A stretch of 64,000 nucleotides of DNA from RBG-16-64-13 sp963718375. GTDB taxonomy: Bacteria; Actinomycetota; Thermoleophilia; RBG-16-64-13. The notes beneath the pieces are model-generated. The model was not told where the DNA came from, searched no databases, and saw nothing but the letters and a program-made list of their open reading frames with translations. Shown here piece by piece: positions 63,655 to 64,000 of this stretch. Position 1 is the stretch's first letter. The number at the start of each line of letters is the position of its first letter. The stretch is taken from positions 620,001-684,000 of the forward strand of contig CAVQZD010000005.1 in assembly GCA_963718375.1 (NCBI GenBank). The letters are read 5' to 3'. A program made the translations under genes and the position numbers.

Positions 63655-64000
63655 CTATTCGGCAGCGGTCGTCGTGGCGGTAGTCTCCTCGCCGGTGCCC
63701 ACGAGGGCGCGAAGTTCCTGCTCATAGGCCTGCAGAGCCTGGACAGGGCCAAGCACGGCAGCCATCTCGGCCAGACCGGCATCGTCGGGCAGCGCGTTGA
63801 CGGCAGCCTCCACGTCATCCCAGACTTGCTGAGCCATCTCCGCGTCAGCGCCCTCGACATCCGCACATGCGTCGATAACAGCCTGCCAATGCGGCTCTAC
63901 CTCGGCGATAGCCGCCTTCAGATCGGCGCCGGTGGCCTGACCAGAGCTGAACGCAGCGGTCATCTGCGCGATGTCAGCCTCGACGACCGTGAGGGCGTCC
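63655..64000 (-). CDS. Hypothetical helical protein (5' partial)
   Basis: The frame is open to the window edge; an internal ATG at 63963 is probably not the start. About 115 residues are visible, rich in Ala, Asp and Glu (EVEPHWQAVIDACADVEGADAEMAQQVWDDVEAAV), helical, ending in a Thr/Ala tail (GTGEETTATTTAAE). The composition suggests a secreted or surface protein, but its N-terminus is missing. No family is recognised. The stop is followed by a GC-rich hairpin. Confidence 0.5.
   Translation of the reverse strand, partial: DALTVVEADIAQMTAAFSSGQATGADLKAAIAEVEPHWQAVIDACADVEGADAEMAQQVWDDVEAAVNALPDDAGLAEMAAVLGPVQALQAYEQELRALVGTGEETTATTTAAE

Noticed and set aside
1..64000. tRNA, rRNA, CRISPR arrays, insertion sequences, phage genes
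   Set aside because: I read both strands for T-loop and repeat patterns, transposase domains and phage proteins and found none I can support.

Overview
The window reads as a chromosome segment of a high-GC, anaerobic, Gram-positive bacterium, most likely an uncultured actinobacterial lineage. This rests on the GC-rich codon usage, Thr-rich linkers after lipoprotein signals, several lipobox proteins, GTG/TTG starts and frequent ATGA overlaps. Anaerobic C1 chemistry is prominent: HdrA/MvhD/MetV proteins, a corrinoid-activation ATPase, a homocysteine methyltransferase, a GcvT protein, many Fe-S proteins and an hgcAB pair. The taxon is inference; there is no rRNA or tRNA here to settle it.

Layout. 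1-5.3 kb: a giant HdrA-GltD flavin/iron-sulfur protein (5' end outside the window), MvhD and MetV, the electron-input part of a Moorella-type methylene-THF reductase complex. 5.4-10 kb (minus): plsC, a broken glycosyltransferase, plsY, a Gfo/Idh dehydrogenase and serC. 10.2-16.6 kb: MacB-like exporter, a membrane-anchored protein, a radical SAM enzyme, an M24 peptidase and a lipoprotein. 16.7-20.4 kb (minus): Ldh2-type dehydrogenase, thioesterase, SDR and a ferredoxin-tailed aldo/keto reductase. 20.5-26.2 kb: lipoprotein, ABC-2 exporter, MFS carrier, C_GCAxxG_C_C protein and a GH3 lipoprotein. 26.2-30.4 kb: corrinoid activator, homocysteine methyltransferase, GcvT. 30.4-36.4 kb: PRC-barrel, RRM protein and a trehalose operon (otsB, DUF5752, treT, otsA). 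36.5-39.4 kb: alpha/beta hydrolase, EamA exporter, LysR. 39.7-44.8 kb (minus): ilvDBNC. 44.9-50.2 kb: class III aminotransferase and three tandem CapA paralogues. 50.4-54.5 kb: fused ADP-forming acyl-CoA synthetase plus CoA-transferase/GNAT fusion. 54.6-56 kb: PadR with a membrane partner. 56.2-58.1 kb: Cys-rich lipoprotein and hgcA-hgcB. 58.2-64 kb: DUF2089 operon, nitrilase-family protein, DUF47-Pit-DUF47 and a partial gene at the edge.

The standout is hgcAB, the gene pair required for microbial mercury methylation. HgcA carries the diagnostic NVWCAAGK cap-helix motif and a C-terminal membrane domain; HgcB has two 4Fe-4S motifs, the extra GVGC cysteine and a CDC tail. The C1 genes elsewhere in the window would supply methyl groups to such a corrinoid protein. 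A Cys-rich lipoprotein sits directly upstream.

Several conserved genes are interrupted by single-base indels, some of them in short G or C runs (hdrA, the glycosyltransferase, the MacB permease, otsA, the alpha/beta hydrolase). The reading frame resumes intact each time, so sequencing or assembly error is at least as likely as gene decay.
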